A stretch of 64,000 nt of DNA. Source: Enoplosus armatus (taxonomy: Eukaryota > Chordata > Actinopteri > Centrarchiformes > Enoplosidae). Below the pieces are notes generated by a model, which worked only from the letters and a program-made list of their open reading frames with translations, was not told the DNA's origin and made no database searches. The stretch covers positions 3,162,001 to 3,226,000 of the forward strand of contig NC_092203.1 of NCBI RefSeq assembly GCF_043641665.1, written 5' to 3'. Positions within the stretch are counted from its first letter, which is position 1; each line of letters starts with the position of its first letter. Position numbers and translations under genes: made by a program. Below, piece after piece: positions 30,431 to 43,479 of the stretch.

Positions 30431-30560
30431 GGACTCGAGATCAAATGCTTCCTGTGTGCTGATGACTTGGTTGTGCAATTCAAGACAAAAGGAGGCAGCG
30501 GCGGCAGCTCCTGGATCAGCAGTAAACCCCAAAAGATCAAAACAATGAGCTTGTTCCCTG
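30431..30560 (+). mobile_element. Relic of a LINE (non-LTR) reverse transcriptase
   Basis: In one plus-strand frame the sequence reads GLEIKCFLCADDLVVQFK, then SKPQKIKTMSLF after a gap. This resembles the [YF]xADD palm motif and the downstream NxKKTKxM box of L2/Rex-type LINEs. The Tyr of YADD is Cys here. No flanking open frame extends it, so it is a dead fragment. The family within LINEs is not determined. Confidence 0.6.
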
Positions 30561-30959
30561 TTGATGGGAATCAGGAAGACACAAAATGAGTTTTAATCTG
30601 GCCGTGAACGACTGTCAGGACAAGACGAGATAAGAATGCCTGAAATGTGCAGAAATTTGTACATCTGCAGCAGAAGCTTTGTGGAAAAAGTCCACATAAA
30701 GCTGGCAAATTAAACAAGAGGCGAGTTTCAGTTTATTAACAAAACCTACAGCATGCTAGACCAGCCTTTCATCAGTCAGAGACAAATGACAGAGAAGCAC
30801 TAACAATGAAAACATTGTTGGGAAAATATAACCGAAAACACAAGGTTATTTGGCGCTTTCTTTGGCTCTGAATAGAGATCACACATTTGAAGATAATGTG
30901 AGCACAGTAGGGAGGACAACTGGGGAGGACACTTCTAAATAGAGTCTGACATTGGTGGA

Positions 30960-31155
30960 ACAAGTGTTAGTGTTAATAAATACTGTGTAAGTAAAAGTAC
31001 ACCATGTTTAGTTTACATGCTTTGTCTTGTGCTGCATCATATACATGTGTAGAAAGCAGAAGTAACATAAAATGGACACACTTCAAGTACAAATACCCCA
31101 AAAGTGTTTCCTTAGGTAGGCTAAATGTACCTAGTTACATTCCACCACTGAAGCT
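30960..31155 (-). repeat. Dispersed fish repeat ('CAAGTACAATTTTGAGG' family), minus-strand copy
   Basis: Read on the minus strand: TTCAGTGGTGGAATGTAACT, then AGGTACATTTAG, then GTATTTGTACTTGAAGTG and CCATTTTATGTTACTTCTGC. These are the expected order and spacing of blocks for the family seen at 24.1 and 60.7 kb. This copy retains the 5' portion that the others lack. Confidence 0.55.
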
Positions 31156-33236
31156 ACAGTATGTACCGACTCTCAGTACTGAAGACAGAGACATGTCATC
31201 CTGACTGTCCCAGATAGAGATAGTATTTGAAAAACGTAGATATCTAACAGGGGAATGAAAATACATTTTGTGCAGCAGAGTATGTGAATGTATGCCAGAA
31301 CTGGAGCCATAAAAAAGTAATTATACAGACATGTCATGTCATTTTATGTTCGTTTTGTTCAGCTCAGAGATGCAGCGTTTTTTCCCCCCATGGGAATTGG
31401 TGTGTCACCATTTCAGTGCTTTGGCAGTGTAAGACAGCTACTCTCATGCTGTTAGAGCTAATTTGAAACCCCCCCCCAAAAGGAATGACATTTATATAAT
31501 CATATGTATAATGTAGAATGTTGTATTCTTTATACAGTGTGGGATGTTTGGGATATCAGTGACCTTCAAGATGGCCGACCGTGTCAAACGAGCATCAAAC
31601 GGGTTGGTTTGAAGTTGACTTTCTGTTCCGGGGTTTTATGACTGAGTATGAGAAGAACCACCTCTTGTTCCTTCGGGGGGGGGGGATTCGTCAAGATCTA
31701 AGAAAAGTGCTGAGATTGAAGCAGGACTGGAAGGAAGGACTCCTCAGAATCAAAGGACCTTTCATGGTTTGGTGTCAAGGTCGATGTGCAGTGCAGCGCT
31801 GCAGCAGGCTTGACTTGACTCTATAAGGATCACTAGGGTCAGCCCAGGCCAAGTAGAATTGATTATTTATGTAGAGCTTCTATGAATGCAGGTTGAAAAC
31901 ACATTGGTTTCATCTAAACACAGTTACTGAGAGGCTGAAGGAACCAACTAACTGAAAAACTGAACCCACCACTTTAGGCATGAATAGATCAACATGCTTT
32001 GTGCTTGAGCTCCTCCGACTTCATCATGTATAAACTCAGACATTTTCACTGGTTGGTCAAAGAGTCTGCTGCTGCATCATTCAGTGTGGATGGTGTGTTC
32101 AGTGTGTGAAAAATGCAGCAGGGCTGCTTCGCTGCTCGGAGTGGTCACAGACACAGAGGCTGCCAGACTTTCTAACATTTGAAATGGCTTCTTAGACTTC
32201 TGCAAAAAGTCCAAACAAGGAAAATAAGTCAGAATGTACTGCAAGGCTGTTTTTGAGCTGCCGACATACGTAGAATGGTGAACAAGAGGACTGTGTTGTT
32301 AGCCTGAAGCTGAAGACTCTTTAAGGTTGGTGACGCTGTTGGAGAAATGCGACCTCTGTGTTTAATGTCGTTACCTTTTTATTATTGTAATCACTTTTCC
32401 TTTAAAAAGCGTTCCATTATGACACTTGTGTGTTGCTGCTGCCAAACAAACTGTGGAGGCGCTTCAGCCTGGCTTTGACTTATCACACAGCCCTACGCAC
32501 AGCTCTGGTGTTGATTGACTCAGAGAGGTTAACACCAAACTGCACTTCAGATGTCGGATATCATTAATAATCAGCGTGAGCCAGCAATGAGTAGTACAAA
32601 TGCATCACTCTTACAGAGAGCAACAAGCCTTTACAGCGTACTGTGAATTCATTTTGTGTAAAAAGAAAAAAGAGGCGACAGGAATTATGAAGTGTGATGA
32701 GAAATATTTGTCTTTTCTTTGTTGATGGAACATGATGTGAAGAATGTCCTCGCCGCTGTGTCACCGACAGCAATTAGCCGGCAGTTATGAGAGACAGCAG
32801 TGGGAGTTTGAGGGAGTGAGGCACACTGCAGGAAACAGTTGGATAGAGTCTGCAGAGAGTGCTGAAATGTATCAGACTCCACAATCTGCTGGGGTGTAAA
32901 TAGTTTCACACTGCTGAGAATCAGTTGGATCTTTTGTACACTGCAGGACTGAAAAGCATGTTTGAAAACTGGGATCAAGGATGATTAAAAAAGAAGAAGA
33001 ATGACTTCTGCTATTAAGCCACACACACTCTCTGCATCTGTGTTGGTGTGCGACAAAGAAATCCATACTTGCTTTCACTCCTCAGTCTCAAAGGTCCTTA
33101 AGTGAACTTTGTCACTACAGATAGAGCCAAGCACTTTGTGGTTTTCATTTTCAATTCCCGCAACTGACAAAAAAGGAAACGGGCCGCGCAGAGGGTCGTT
33201 TCTTGTTTTTGGCAGACGAGGACAGGCTCGCGCACA

Positions 33237-34391
33237 ATGGCAGGAAAAGACACACGAGTGTCTCCGCATGAATGGGAGGTAAGTTGAAGGAATAGTTTGA
33301 TGAAATACATGTGCATATTCCCTTTCTTGCTGAGAGTCAGGTGAGAAGATTGATACCACTCTCGTGTCTGTACAGTAAATATGGAGCTACAGCAACTGGT
33401 TCGGGTTAGCTCTGGATTGCCTACTGGCTCTAGCTCCATAGCTAATGCACACACATTAGAGTTGTATCAATCTTCTAGGGAAAAAAAGAGGGCAAGCATA
33501 TTTCCCAAAAAGTCAAACCACTTATGTAAGTCTTTAAATATGTAGTTTCAATTTACATTTTACAATCATTGGACTGACGCAAGGAGGGCAGAAGTGTTTG
33601 AATGCATCAAACATGTGGATTTATTCTTTAAACTGATATTTTATTTTTTCTCAGTCCCCAGATTATGAGCCGTCACTTCCTGTTTCAGAGAAGTCCAATC
33701 CCCTGACCCGCGACATCGACCGGGTCTCAGCCAGTTGCATTGTGAGGATGTTACAGGCCTGTGACGCCCAGATGTTTCAAGAAGAGACAGGAGCCACCTA
33801 CCAGGTGCAAGTATTCGATAAGCGTTAAGTAGCCTTCAAGTTTCTTTTACAAAACTTTATCCTGAAACAATTCCTTAAGGAAATGATTATGTAAATATGT
33901 CATTTTTAGAGGCTTTCAAGTGAACGAGTGGTGGAAACATTAATGGAGGTTGCTAAGAGGGTGGAGCGCATTCTCAAGGTATCTGCTTTCTGTCTGTCTG
34001 TCTGTCTGTATATCTATTGGTCAGTCAGGCATGTTGTCAAAGCAAGTTTTCTGTTACTTTAACAGGATCCTCAGGACAGCCTTGTTGTGCTGAGCGGTTG
34101 TGGGACTTCTGGTCGACTGGCTTTCCTCATCTCGGTAAAAGTTGTCCTGAAATGCTCTCCGCGTGATTTAGCCTGCTGCAAACCAGGAAAAAGGAAGCAA
34201 ACAACTGCACCTCAAACACTGTTCAAGTTATTTGGTCTCATAATGATAAAAATACCATTTTCCATTTTGTTTCCAGTGGAGTTTTGTTTGTTTCAGGGAT
34301 GTTCAAGAAGGGAAAGTGATATCGTAAAGCAAGACAGAGCCAGCCAGACCATGCATCTGGTCAAATCTTATTTGTTTTACGGAAAAATGGC

Positions 34392-34435
<44 letters not shown>

Positions 34436-37400
34436 GTTAGTCATGTTTCAACAGAGTGCTGAGGGAGCTGAACCAGAGTTTGGTCTATTCCTACATCATT
34501 GCAGGAGGAGACAGGTATGTAACAAGATTACACTCAACACTCAACCAGCAGGAATTGTTTACATGGTTTTGTTGTTTTAGCAGTAAAACACATCCTCTTT
34601 ACTCCAGCAGTCTTTATTCTGACCTGATTGTAACGTCTAAGTGAAGTTGCTGCTTCAAACATAGAGTGAATTACAACAACCTTCCTCTTACAAATTAAAA
34701 GTTGAATTCCTAACCAATAAAACTCATTTGGCTTTAGCTTATGGTGTATGGTGACCATATTTTCAAACCCCCTGAGCTCTTCTGTCAGCAGCCTTGACAA
34801 CGACACTTTATGATTGATTGACACACGTACAGACCAATCAGTGAATTCCGACGCGTGGCGCGTTGAGCGTTGGTAATTACGAGTGAGACAGAACATGGTA
34901 AACGTCTATGTAAGTGCTGGAAACAAGTATACCTAATGTTGTAATTATTATTTTAGTTTGGTAGTAGTGTTTTACAGATATTTGTTGGAACTCAGAACAC
35001 CAAGCTTGAACCCGGGACAGTCCCGGACAAACCGGGACGTCTGGTCACCGTATTATGATGGCTAATGTTAGCAAACCATAGAAAGCTAACTAAAATTACT
35101 GAGTCCGTGAGCTGTTTTCTTTGCTTGAGCTATGCTATGTTGTAGCACGTAGCAGGACAACGTTTCAATATTTTTTATAATAATAAACTTGCTCTGTTTG
35201 TTTAAATATTATCTGTGACATGCTAAAACATAGTGGAACAATAGCACAAGCAAAGAGGAGCACAGAACTACTTCAGTAATATTAGTGATACACAGAAATA
35301 ACTATCTAACGTTTGCTAACATTAGCTAACATTAGCCACTATAAGGTACTGGTCATTCCAGACCAAGTAGAGCTTTGGTCAGAGTAAGAATGTCTTATTT
35401 CCTCTTTATTGTCTCTGTCTTTGTCTCATTTTGCTCAGAGCTCTGCTATCCTCCCAAGAAGCTCCTGAAGATGACCCCAAACTGGGCATGCTCAGTCTGA
35501 AGAAGGTCAGGGCTATGGAGGAATGTGTGTGTACTGTTTTAACCAAACGCCAGCATTTGACCACTGCATGTTTTTGGCGCCCTGCAGGTCTGTGAGGGAA
35601 AGAAGCGGGTCTTGTTCATTGGTATTTCCTGTGGATTGTCTGTAAGTCACTCTAACTGGTCAGAATCTGAATTCTGTGTTGGACAGGGCCCTAACCTGTG
35701 AGTCAGGACCTTGTAAACTTGCAGATAACTTGAACTAGTTTGTGTACATGTGGCTTCTGGCCACTAGGCTCCATATGTGGCGGGTCAGCTGGACTACTGC
35801 CTGCAGCACCCTGAGGTCTACACTCCTGTACTGGTTGGCTTCAATCCTACACATCAGGCCAGGTGTGTGAGTGTGTGTACACTTCACTCTTATAATGCCA
35901 GTAATATTATGTCATATAAATTAGGGATCATTTGGTATGAAATGTCCCTGTAGGTTTGAATAAAGTAAATTTTTAACATAAAAAATAATGATGTGTTAGG
36001 GATGAGCCCATACCAGGCTGCACATTCACTTTTCGCAGTGTGGTGCAAAGGATGCAGGAGCTTGCCAAAAGTCAAAAGGCCTTCCTCATCAACCCAGCAG
36101 TTGGGGTAAGAACCTCTCTACTTACACTCATCATACTCTTGTCGACTCAAGAAAGCAGTGTGTCTGTATTTTGGCCAGAGACTCTGTGTGTTTGTGTTCA
36201 GCCAGAGGCCATCAGCGGCTCTTCCAGGATGAAGGGAGGCAGTGCCACCAAGATTCTCCTGGAGGTTGTCCTGTCTGCCGCTCATGCTGCCACCTTCACG
36301 AACACGCCCATCACACACAAGTAAGCATGGTGAAACACACTGAAAAGCTTGCTAAATGATGGCATCATCTGCAGTTACATGAATATATTGACTCTTTGCA
36401 CATTGCTATGTTAATATGCTGATGCTGAAACTGAGATTTCTAGGTAAATGTGCAACATCTCAAAATGTCCTAAAGCTAAAGCTAGCAGGTAATGTGCTTA
36501 GCTAGCTAGCATAAAGAGTGGACGCAGGGGGTAACAGTTAGCCTGGCTCTCTTCAAAATTCATACAGATTAAACGCACAGATTAAACAAATAAGATACAG
36601 AATAGAAATAAATTAGGATTAAAGGTGTTGGCAGGCATATTTTTCAACTTTGGACAGAGAAAGGCTAGCTGTTTCCATTCAATGCTAAGCTAAGATAGCT
36701 GAGTCCTGGCTCTAGTTCCATATTTAACATACAAACAATGAGAGTGGTATCAATATTCTCATCTAACTCTGGGGAGGAAAGCGAATATGTTTATTTCCCA
36801 AAATGCTGAACTATTCTTGAAATGCCTTTTGTAAGAATCCATGAAAAAATAAACAAACGATATCGATGGAAATAACAACTATCACTCTGTCAAGATCAAT
36901 TTCTTTCTTTTCTTTTTCAATTTCTGTGTTTCCACATGTAGAGCTATAATCTATTTGCCAGATATTAGACAATCCAGAAACTGTTAAGAAGTTTAAATCA
37001 CATTCACACATCTGGACAGCAAGCTGTCGGTAAGATTATAATAAAAACCCATCCTACACAACACTATTGCTCCTCTGTCATGACCTGAGGTCACCTCATG
37101 GCACCTCTCATCTCCAACTTTGCACCCAGAGGTACAACATGCTGCTATCTAAGTGCTTCTCTGTGTTGACAGCCATCAGCCTGCAGCTGATTCTCTATAA
37201 CAGCCACCTGAAAAACATGTGTGAAGTCTCCAGGACATGCTTTTCACATTACTAGTGATTCAGTGCATGCCAGTACAGAGGAAAGCACATGTGGCTGCAC
37301 GTTCATTGTTTCATTTGAATCCGCATGCTCTGTATGTGTTAACTACAGCAGTAATTAAAGTGTCACCAGCAAGTTGAGTATCATCACATAAGCTTTTATA

Positions 37401-39589
37401 TGTCTGTAATAGCAAACTAACAACATAAATTTCATTGTGTGTTTCCACTGGGTGTTGCTGACCTCTAGAGGTCATTGCAGAAAAGAGATTCTGTGATTGT
37501 ACAATTACTTTTTACAGGATTGTACATGCTTGGACACCACTGGTGCATAACATTTTAAAATTATTTTATGTAGTGTGTAACATGCACATAACATACACAG
37601 ATACACAATACATTTGTTCAAACACTTTGTACCTGCCTGTACAGCAGAAATATCTAAAAGTTAGCTCCTTTGTTTCTTTCCAACAGGGACATCGTGCAGC
37701 ACATGAGAGCATACGAGCAAACTCTGGACATCACTTACGCTCAGAATGAGGGTATGACTGCTCTGTTGGAGGCAGCTGGACGGAGGTGGAACATCCTGTT
37801 TTACACCTTTTACTTTAACCTTGAATTTTATTTAACAAGGCAAACAGACTCAGCCTGCAGCAGGCTGTTTATCTGCCAGTTGTTTCATCAAACATTTCTC
37901 AAAAATGCTGAAACAAAAATTACTTAAAAACCACCGGTGAAAAAAACAGTGAACTTTTATTTGTTGCAAGGTGAAAACTTCATTGAAACCCATAATAATG
38001 ACATTTGTCAAGGTGGTTTAGATGCTCCTAAAGCTTCCAGTGGTAGAGAAAACTCACACCCACAATACTGGCAGCCCACACAGGTGCAAAATAAGCCTTT
38101 CCTCTCATAAACATCTAAAAAGCGTAAGATGATATGACTGCATTTGTGTGTTAAGCAATAAAAACGTGTTTTGATTCATGAAGAACATCTGACCTTTGAA
38201 CTTACCCATCTGCCACTCTGCCATATGTGTTCCAGTTTGCGCTGTGGTGGCCGTGTGTGTTACCTGGGCTGGGGCTCCCTCGCTGTGCTGGGCCTCATCG
38301 ACGCCAGCGAGTGTAACCCCACGTTTGGAGCAGGTGCGAGGAGTGTGATGCATTCATTAGCAGCGAAACAGTACGGCTTCATTTGCACCTGATTTAACTT
38401 TTGTGTGTGTGTGTGTTTGTGATTACATTGTGCAGAATCACGCTTAACAGTTTAGTGTGAATGTACTCAAAGATCCAGCAAATCTAAAACAATCTGTGGT
38501 TAATGATCAGAGATGCATTTTACCAGATTTAAGTAGTAATCTGGAACACATGACATGACATATATATTCTTTGTGTGTGAGACTACGGAGATGTTCGAGG
38601 CTTCATCAGTGGAGGCTACAGAGAGCTGAACAACAAAGAGGGTTCCCTTATTTCACTGGTATGTGAAGGGAGACAATGAATTATCATCTATTCATTTCCC
38701 TGTGCTTCTCCTCCAGTTACACTGTCAGTACGAGCTCACTCCAAACATGGAGATTTCTGTTCTGGGTTGTCTATGGGTCTTAAACAAGCCTAAAAAATCC
38801 TTACAAGGACTTACAAAGTATTTAAACGTGTCAAATCCACAAAAATCCAATTAAAATGAAATCCAGCTCTTATTTTGCACCGTGTTATGACATATCTGTC
38901 TCTGCTGACTTATAGATTAACCCAGAGCAGGATTAGTCTGAAATACATCCTACTGTACCTGCTTTATGAAACGCAGTTAGACTTGATGTCTGATTTCAAT
39001 TAATCTGCTTTAGTCTTGTTATTATACTACTGGGCGGTCGTAATTGAGAGAAAGACTACTACTTGAATTCAGCAAACAACCCTGTCACATTTTGATTCAA
39101 ATGTTGTTGAATCCTCATTGGTGAAAGGACATCACCTGACATCACCTTTTTCCGCCCTGCCCAAACTCTGTGTGATCGGCAGGAAGTAACAACTACTACA
39201 AAAAACTGGTGTACATGTTCCAAAAATACATGGTGTATACTTTAAGGAGGTGTTTGAACACAACATGTGTTTTCTTCCCTCTAGGGTCCTGATTTTTGCA
39301 TAGCCCATGAGGATTTTTTGCATGTAATTCTGCCGTCTCTCACTGACCAGGACATCATTCTTCTTATCTACACGCACTCTGGTGAGACAACACATTTTTT
39401 TAGTGCTTGGATTTTGTCCAGATCAAATCAACGCGTGACACTGACAGCTTCTCGCCACAGACGATGTCAGTGACGTGGCGAAGTTGGCGCGCAGAGTGCG
39501 AGAAAAGACGTCCAACCTGCACGCTGTTTATCATCATGTTGATGGAGACACTGCAGCTGCTGTACAACAAGTATCTATCTATCTATCTG

Positions 39590-39650
<61 letters not shown>

Positions 39651-40982
39651 ATCACATACAGCCATTGTTTTTTTTTTGCAGGATGACATCAATAAGCTGT
39701 GTTTTTCCTCTCTAAAAATCACTTGGGTGTCACCTTCTCCAGGGAGCTTACTGCACATGGTACAGCACACACACACACATGGACACACATATTGATTCAG
39801 TGACTCATTGGAGCATGATAAATAACTGATGATTTTTCTTCGTCTCCCACCCTCCTTCAACAGAGAGTCTGTATGGTTAAATGTTAAAAGACACATTTTG
39901 TCGTCATTGATTTTCAGTTGTATTTATTTCTTGTGTTCTCTTGGTCTTATTCTAGATGACAGGTTATTATTATTTTTTTTTACGTTTTCATTGTTTCCTC
40001 TCAGTCTAGCTTATGTAAATGCAGAGAAAAGAAAATCGATCCTGCCTTTCTCTCAGCAGTGGGAGCTGTCCACCAAGCTGCTGCTGAACGCTGTGAGCAC
40101 CGGAGCTCACGTCTTAAAGGGGAAGATTTACCAGAACCACATGATCGACGTGCAGGTCACCAACAGCAAGCTGTACTGCAGAGCTACGCGTTTACTCCAG
40201 GTATAGAAAATGACACCCTTCATTGGACATAAACAGTACATGTTCCCGTTTCTGGGTGCCTTATTTTTTACTTTCTTGTGTTGTGTAATGTCCTTTTCAT
40301 GGCTACTGCCCATTATTTTCACTATATGCTGTGAAGAAGGTGTGTTTTTTGGTTTCTATGTCAACTTTTTTACAGTTGAAATCGTGGCTGGATTAAGTTT
40401 CCATCTAGTACAGTGCAGACAGCACACTATAGATGGCACCGTAGTGCTTTTGGGGCCCCTGAAGGTCTGCTTTGCCTGGATAGTGAGCCTTCCCGATCTA
40501 TTAATTGTACATTGTACCTGAGTCTGACCTTGTGGCTTGGGAAAGGAGAAATGAAGCCTCCTCCTTCACAGACAGAGGAATCAGTGGAGTTACATTAACC
40601 ACTGACAGAGTTTTGGAGCAAAATTTGAAGCTGCCTCCTTCTCCTTCCAGAAGCTATCTCGTTGTCCTCAGTCCCAGTGTGAGGAAGCTGTTCTAAAGGC
40701 CGTCTACGCTGTGGACGAGCTGACAGCGGACATTACATCCTCTGACGTCAGCGCACACACACGTGCTGCCAGAAACAGGAGCAAGGTGAGGAGGCGGTAA
40801 GGTGCATCATGTACTGGAGGAATGTATGGATGGTGGCTTGCTCTATTACATTTTCTCTCTCCGTGTAGGTGGTCCCTCTGGCTTTGGTCTGTTTGCTGAC
40901 TGGTTGCTCTCTCATGGAGGCGGAGTCTCATTTGGAGCGACAGCCAATCGTAAGGGAGGCTGTGGAGGCGTGCCTGTCATAA
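33237..40982 (+). CDS. gckr: Glucokinase regulatory protein (GKRP)
   Basis: GKRP binds and inhibits glucokinase in the hepatocyte nucleus; fructose 6-phosphate strengthens and fructose 1-phosphate relieves inhibition. Nineteen coding exons: 33237-33278, 33655-33804, 33910-33978, 34066-34134, 34441-34514, 35439-35505, 35588-35641, 35768-35862, 36000-36105, 36202-36320, 37687-37785, 38236-38333, 38582-38658, 39285-39381, 39461-39570, 39682-39759, 40057-40200, 40651-40785 and 40869-40982. Total 1797 bases, 598 residues (human 625), phases consistent. Two MurQ-like SIS domains show EKSNPLTRDID, SGCGTSGRLAF (phosphate-binding loop), IAGGDR, GISCGLSAPY, the signature GPEAISGSSRMKGGSATKIL, TFGADYGDVRGF, and STGAHVLKGKIYQNHM (sugar-phosphate Lys retained). 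The C-terminus is about 20 residues shorter than human. Exon 9 is placed at 36000 because it restores DEPI..FTFR, matching human NDPIEDWSSTFR. The exon 16/17 junction (about 39759/40057) matches human least well. Confidence 0.95.
33286..33525. mobile_element. Shortened fold-back MITE in gckr intron 1
   Basis: GGAATAGTTTGATGAAATAC at the left and CATATTTCCCAAAAAGTCAAACC at the right form the degenerate terminal inverted repeat. Inside are GTGAGAAGATTGATACCACT, AATATGGAGCTACAGC and, inverted, TAGAGTTGTATCAATCTTCT. The element begins about 10 bases after the exon-1 donor. Confidence 0.75.
34395..34436. repeat. (TG)n tract at the gckr exon-5 acceptor
   Basis: A pure TG tract ends about four bases before the acceptor AG at 34439-34440 and so stands where the polypyrimidine tract should be. 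Confidence 0.95.
36487..36825. mobile_element. Fold-back MITE copy in gckr intron 10
   Basis: The right end is clear: GAGAGTGGTATCAATATTCT, then CATCTAACTCTGG and TTATTTCCCAAAATGCTGAACTATT. The central TTAGCTAGCTAGCATAAAGA and CAATGCTAAGCTAAG blocks match the 19.5 kb copy. The left terminus is decayed. Confidence 0.7.
39571..39652. repeat. (ATCT)n microsatellite making up most of gckr intron 15
   Basis: The tetranucleotide begins with the donor itself (CAA|GTATCTATCT) and fills about 82 of the 111 intron bases. The remainder is a short spacer, a T-run and the acceptor GCAG at 39681. Confidence 0.95.
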
Positions 40983-41550
40983 TTGACATGGCATGATGTC
41001 ATCATCAAGCTGAGCCCCTGCACACATATACTACATTCATGTATTTAATCCTTCCTCAATCAATTTCCCTCAGCTTTAACGTTGGCCTCAGATAAACTGA
41101 TTTCTACTACATTTAGTGTAATTACAGACAGATACACAGAATCTTCTTTTATTGGTTATTGGTTTTGATCATGAGCTAATATTTGTTATAAGTGACAATG
41201 TGAACTACCCTGATCTGAAGATCTGAGTTTTTTGTCACCGGCACCTGGAGGCCTTAAATGTAAAACCATGTTATAACACTAAGGGGCAGACTTGACACCT
41301 TAACACAAGCAAACCTTGACATGATAATCTGCAAATGTACTCTCAGTCTGTACTGTGTCTTGAAATAAGTTGTTTCAAATATGTAGGTACATATAAAAGC
41401 AGGAAAACACAGCAATAAGAGCTCAGTTTTATGCACCTTTTCAGTGATCGGCAAGCACAATCCTTGTTCCCCTAATGTGGTAAACCCATCCTGACCAAAG
41501 CAGGTGTAAAACACGACTACCTATTTAATAAATACAGTATACTGCATAAC
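40983..41550 (+). other. gckr: gckr 3' UTR
   Basis: Non-coding sequence after the TAA at 40980-40982. AATAAA at 41527-41532 is the first canonical poly(A) signal, giving a 3' UTR of about 560 bases. Confidence 0.5.
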
Positions 41551-42317
41551 TGAATTATGTTAAAAAGCCTCAAATTGATACTCTGGGTGATATTTCACTG
41601 ACATTATCACCCTGTGTCCTGTAACAGTTTTGTGGAGGTACAGGCTCTGCCATATTGGTCCGTGTGATGTAACGCAACCTCAATCCCTCTGTTGCTCAAC
41701 ACACACACACATACAGGTACTGGATTATGTTGCGTGACGTGTGTGTATCTTGAGAGCACTTGAGCAGCTTTGGAAACATCTTTGGAGCAGAGCCGTAGGG
41801 AAGCACAGGCAGCCCAGGAAGGTAAAGTGCACATCAGGTCTGGATCAGAAAGCATTAGCACACAATACTAGTATTTATATGAACACCTCTGAAGAAATAA
41901 TAAGGGTAGTATTTGCCACCTTGAGACCAATACAGGTGCTGCCACAGTACATAGTGAACATCTGCTGTTATCATTACACTGCTTTTATTATTGGGCCAAG
42001 GGGTGATTCATCTAGTTTTCAATTTAGAGGGTATCTATCCATGCAGATCATTTAAGTTTTCTTTTGCCCAGGTTTTGAGATTCCTGTCCTGAGATTTCTG
42101 CCGCTGCCAACACAATTAAAGGAAAGTGAATAGAATTTCACTCAAAAGCAACATCTTTTATCAGAATTATTCTCATTGTTGTGGATAATCCCCAGAACAC
42201 GCTGTCAAGGTTTTTTATTTGGGGCTATTTTTCAATTAAAACTTTTGAATGAAAACTGTGCTGTGAGTGTACAGCAAATAACATTCCATTTAAAATTGAA
42301 TTCAAAACACAGAAGTT

Positions 42318-42391
42318 CATCTAACTCTTGGCGAAAAAAAGCGACGAAGCATATTTCCCAAAATTGAACTATTGTTGAACTATTACTTTAA
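42318..42391. mobile_element. End fragment of the fold-back MITE
   Basis: CATCTAACTCTTGGCGAAAA, then GCATATTTCCCAAAATTGAACTATT: only the right terminus of the family. Confidence 0.6.
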
Positions 42392-43479
42392 ATCTTTTAA
42401 AAGAGACAGACATCTCAAAACTAGCTAGATACCACAACAGGTAGCTGGTATCTGAAGGAAAAGTATCCATTAAGTTCAAAATATGACAGCTGGTTAAACC
42501 CCACCGATCTAGCAACACTTCAGTTAGCACACTCTCAGGTGAAATAATATGACAATCACCATCCTGTGCATTTATTTTTATTCATATCAACGTTATTACA
42601 TTCATACTGTATATTTGTTCACTTGGTGATGTCACAGACTGATGGACAGCCAATAGCAGCATAGGCACACACACACCAAAACCCTCCTGGTACCACAAAC
42701 AGGAGGTTTTTGTCAAACTAAGCAATAAGAGATACACGTTTTGCCTTGTTCTGAACACACACTGACCATTTGTGGAATGAGTAAGCCTGGAGCCCAGCTC
42801 ACTCACTCAGCTTGGTTTGGGTGAAATGAGAGAAAATACTCCTAAGGGGCCTTAAAAAGTATATTTGCCAGCATTTTAAAGAGCAGCTTTGATCCATTCT
42901 AGCCTCCTTTAACAGGCTCTCTGACTCTGCTGGAGAGCCACTTTCAGAAAGAGATGTCAGGAAACAAAAGACAGCCACTTAACCGCGATCTCCCCCTCTG
43001 TTTCCGTCGATCTACCTTCATATAACCATGGATACAGTAAGGCATCAGTAACATGCTTCACGCTGTTGTTCCACACGGCGGGTTATGCAAACCCCACCTG
43101 AATCTACAGCATGCAACACACACCTTAGAAAAGCTGCAGAAAAAGCTTTACATCAACCTGAATTTGCCTCCTGGCGTTTACTGTAGATATTGTCAGAAAC
43201 ACACAGATATGCTCAGTGCTCTGGTGTGGAAGTTTTTAACTGGATTCCTGGGAAAGAAATATGCAGTGAATGAGCACATTAATTTGACTATATATATATA
43301 TTCACATATATATATAATATAATGAGGTACAGTTACAGAAAAAGCATGTTTCAAGGGAAAACATTCTAAATTTCTAAAATTGAAACAAAATACAACAAAG
43401 CTGCTAAAATACAGTTTGTGATTTGGAATAAGTTCCTTTTTCTGTCACTTTTGGAGTAGAAGTAATCCAAACGTAACTT

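Larger units (their letters stand above)
27521..33236. other. xkr6-gckr divergent intergenic region, repeat-rich
   Basis: About 5.7 kb between two genes read outward. It holds a CCAT tetranucleotide run (about 28010-28055), (TG)n at 28114-28153 and 28309-28347, a purine-rich strand from about 28350 to 28640, an imperfect inverted repeat (28655-29245), (CA)n at 29467-29495, a 31-base poly-G run, a LINE reverse-transcriptase relic near 30.4 kb and a dispersed repeat near 31.1 kb. I see no gene. Regulatory DNA for xkr6 or gckr would lie here, but nothing specific could be recognised. Confidence 0.55.

Noticed and set aside
36039..36105. Apparent 13-residue deletion in gckr relative to human
   Set aside because: It disappears when the acceptor at 36000 is used; the added residues align with human NDPIEDWSSTFR.
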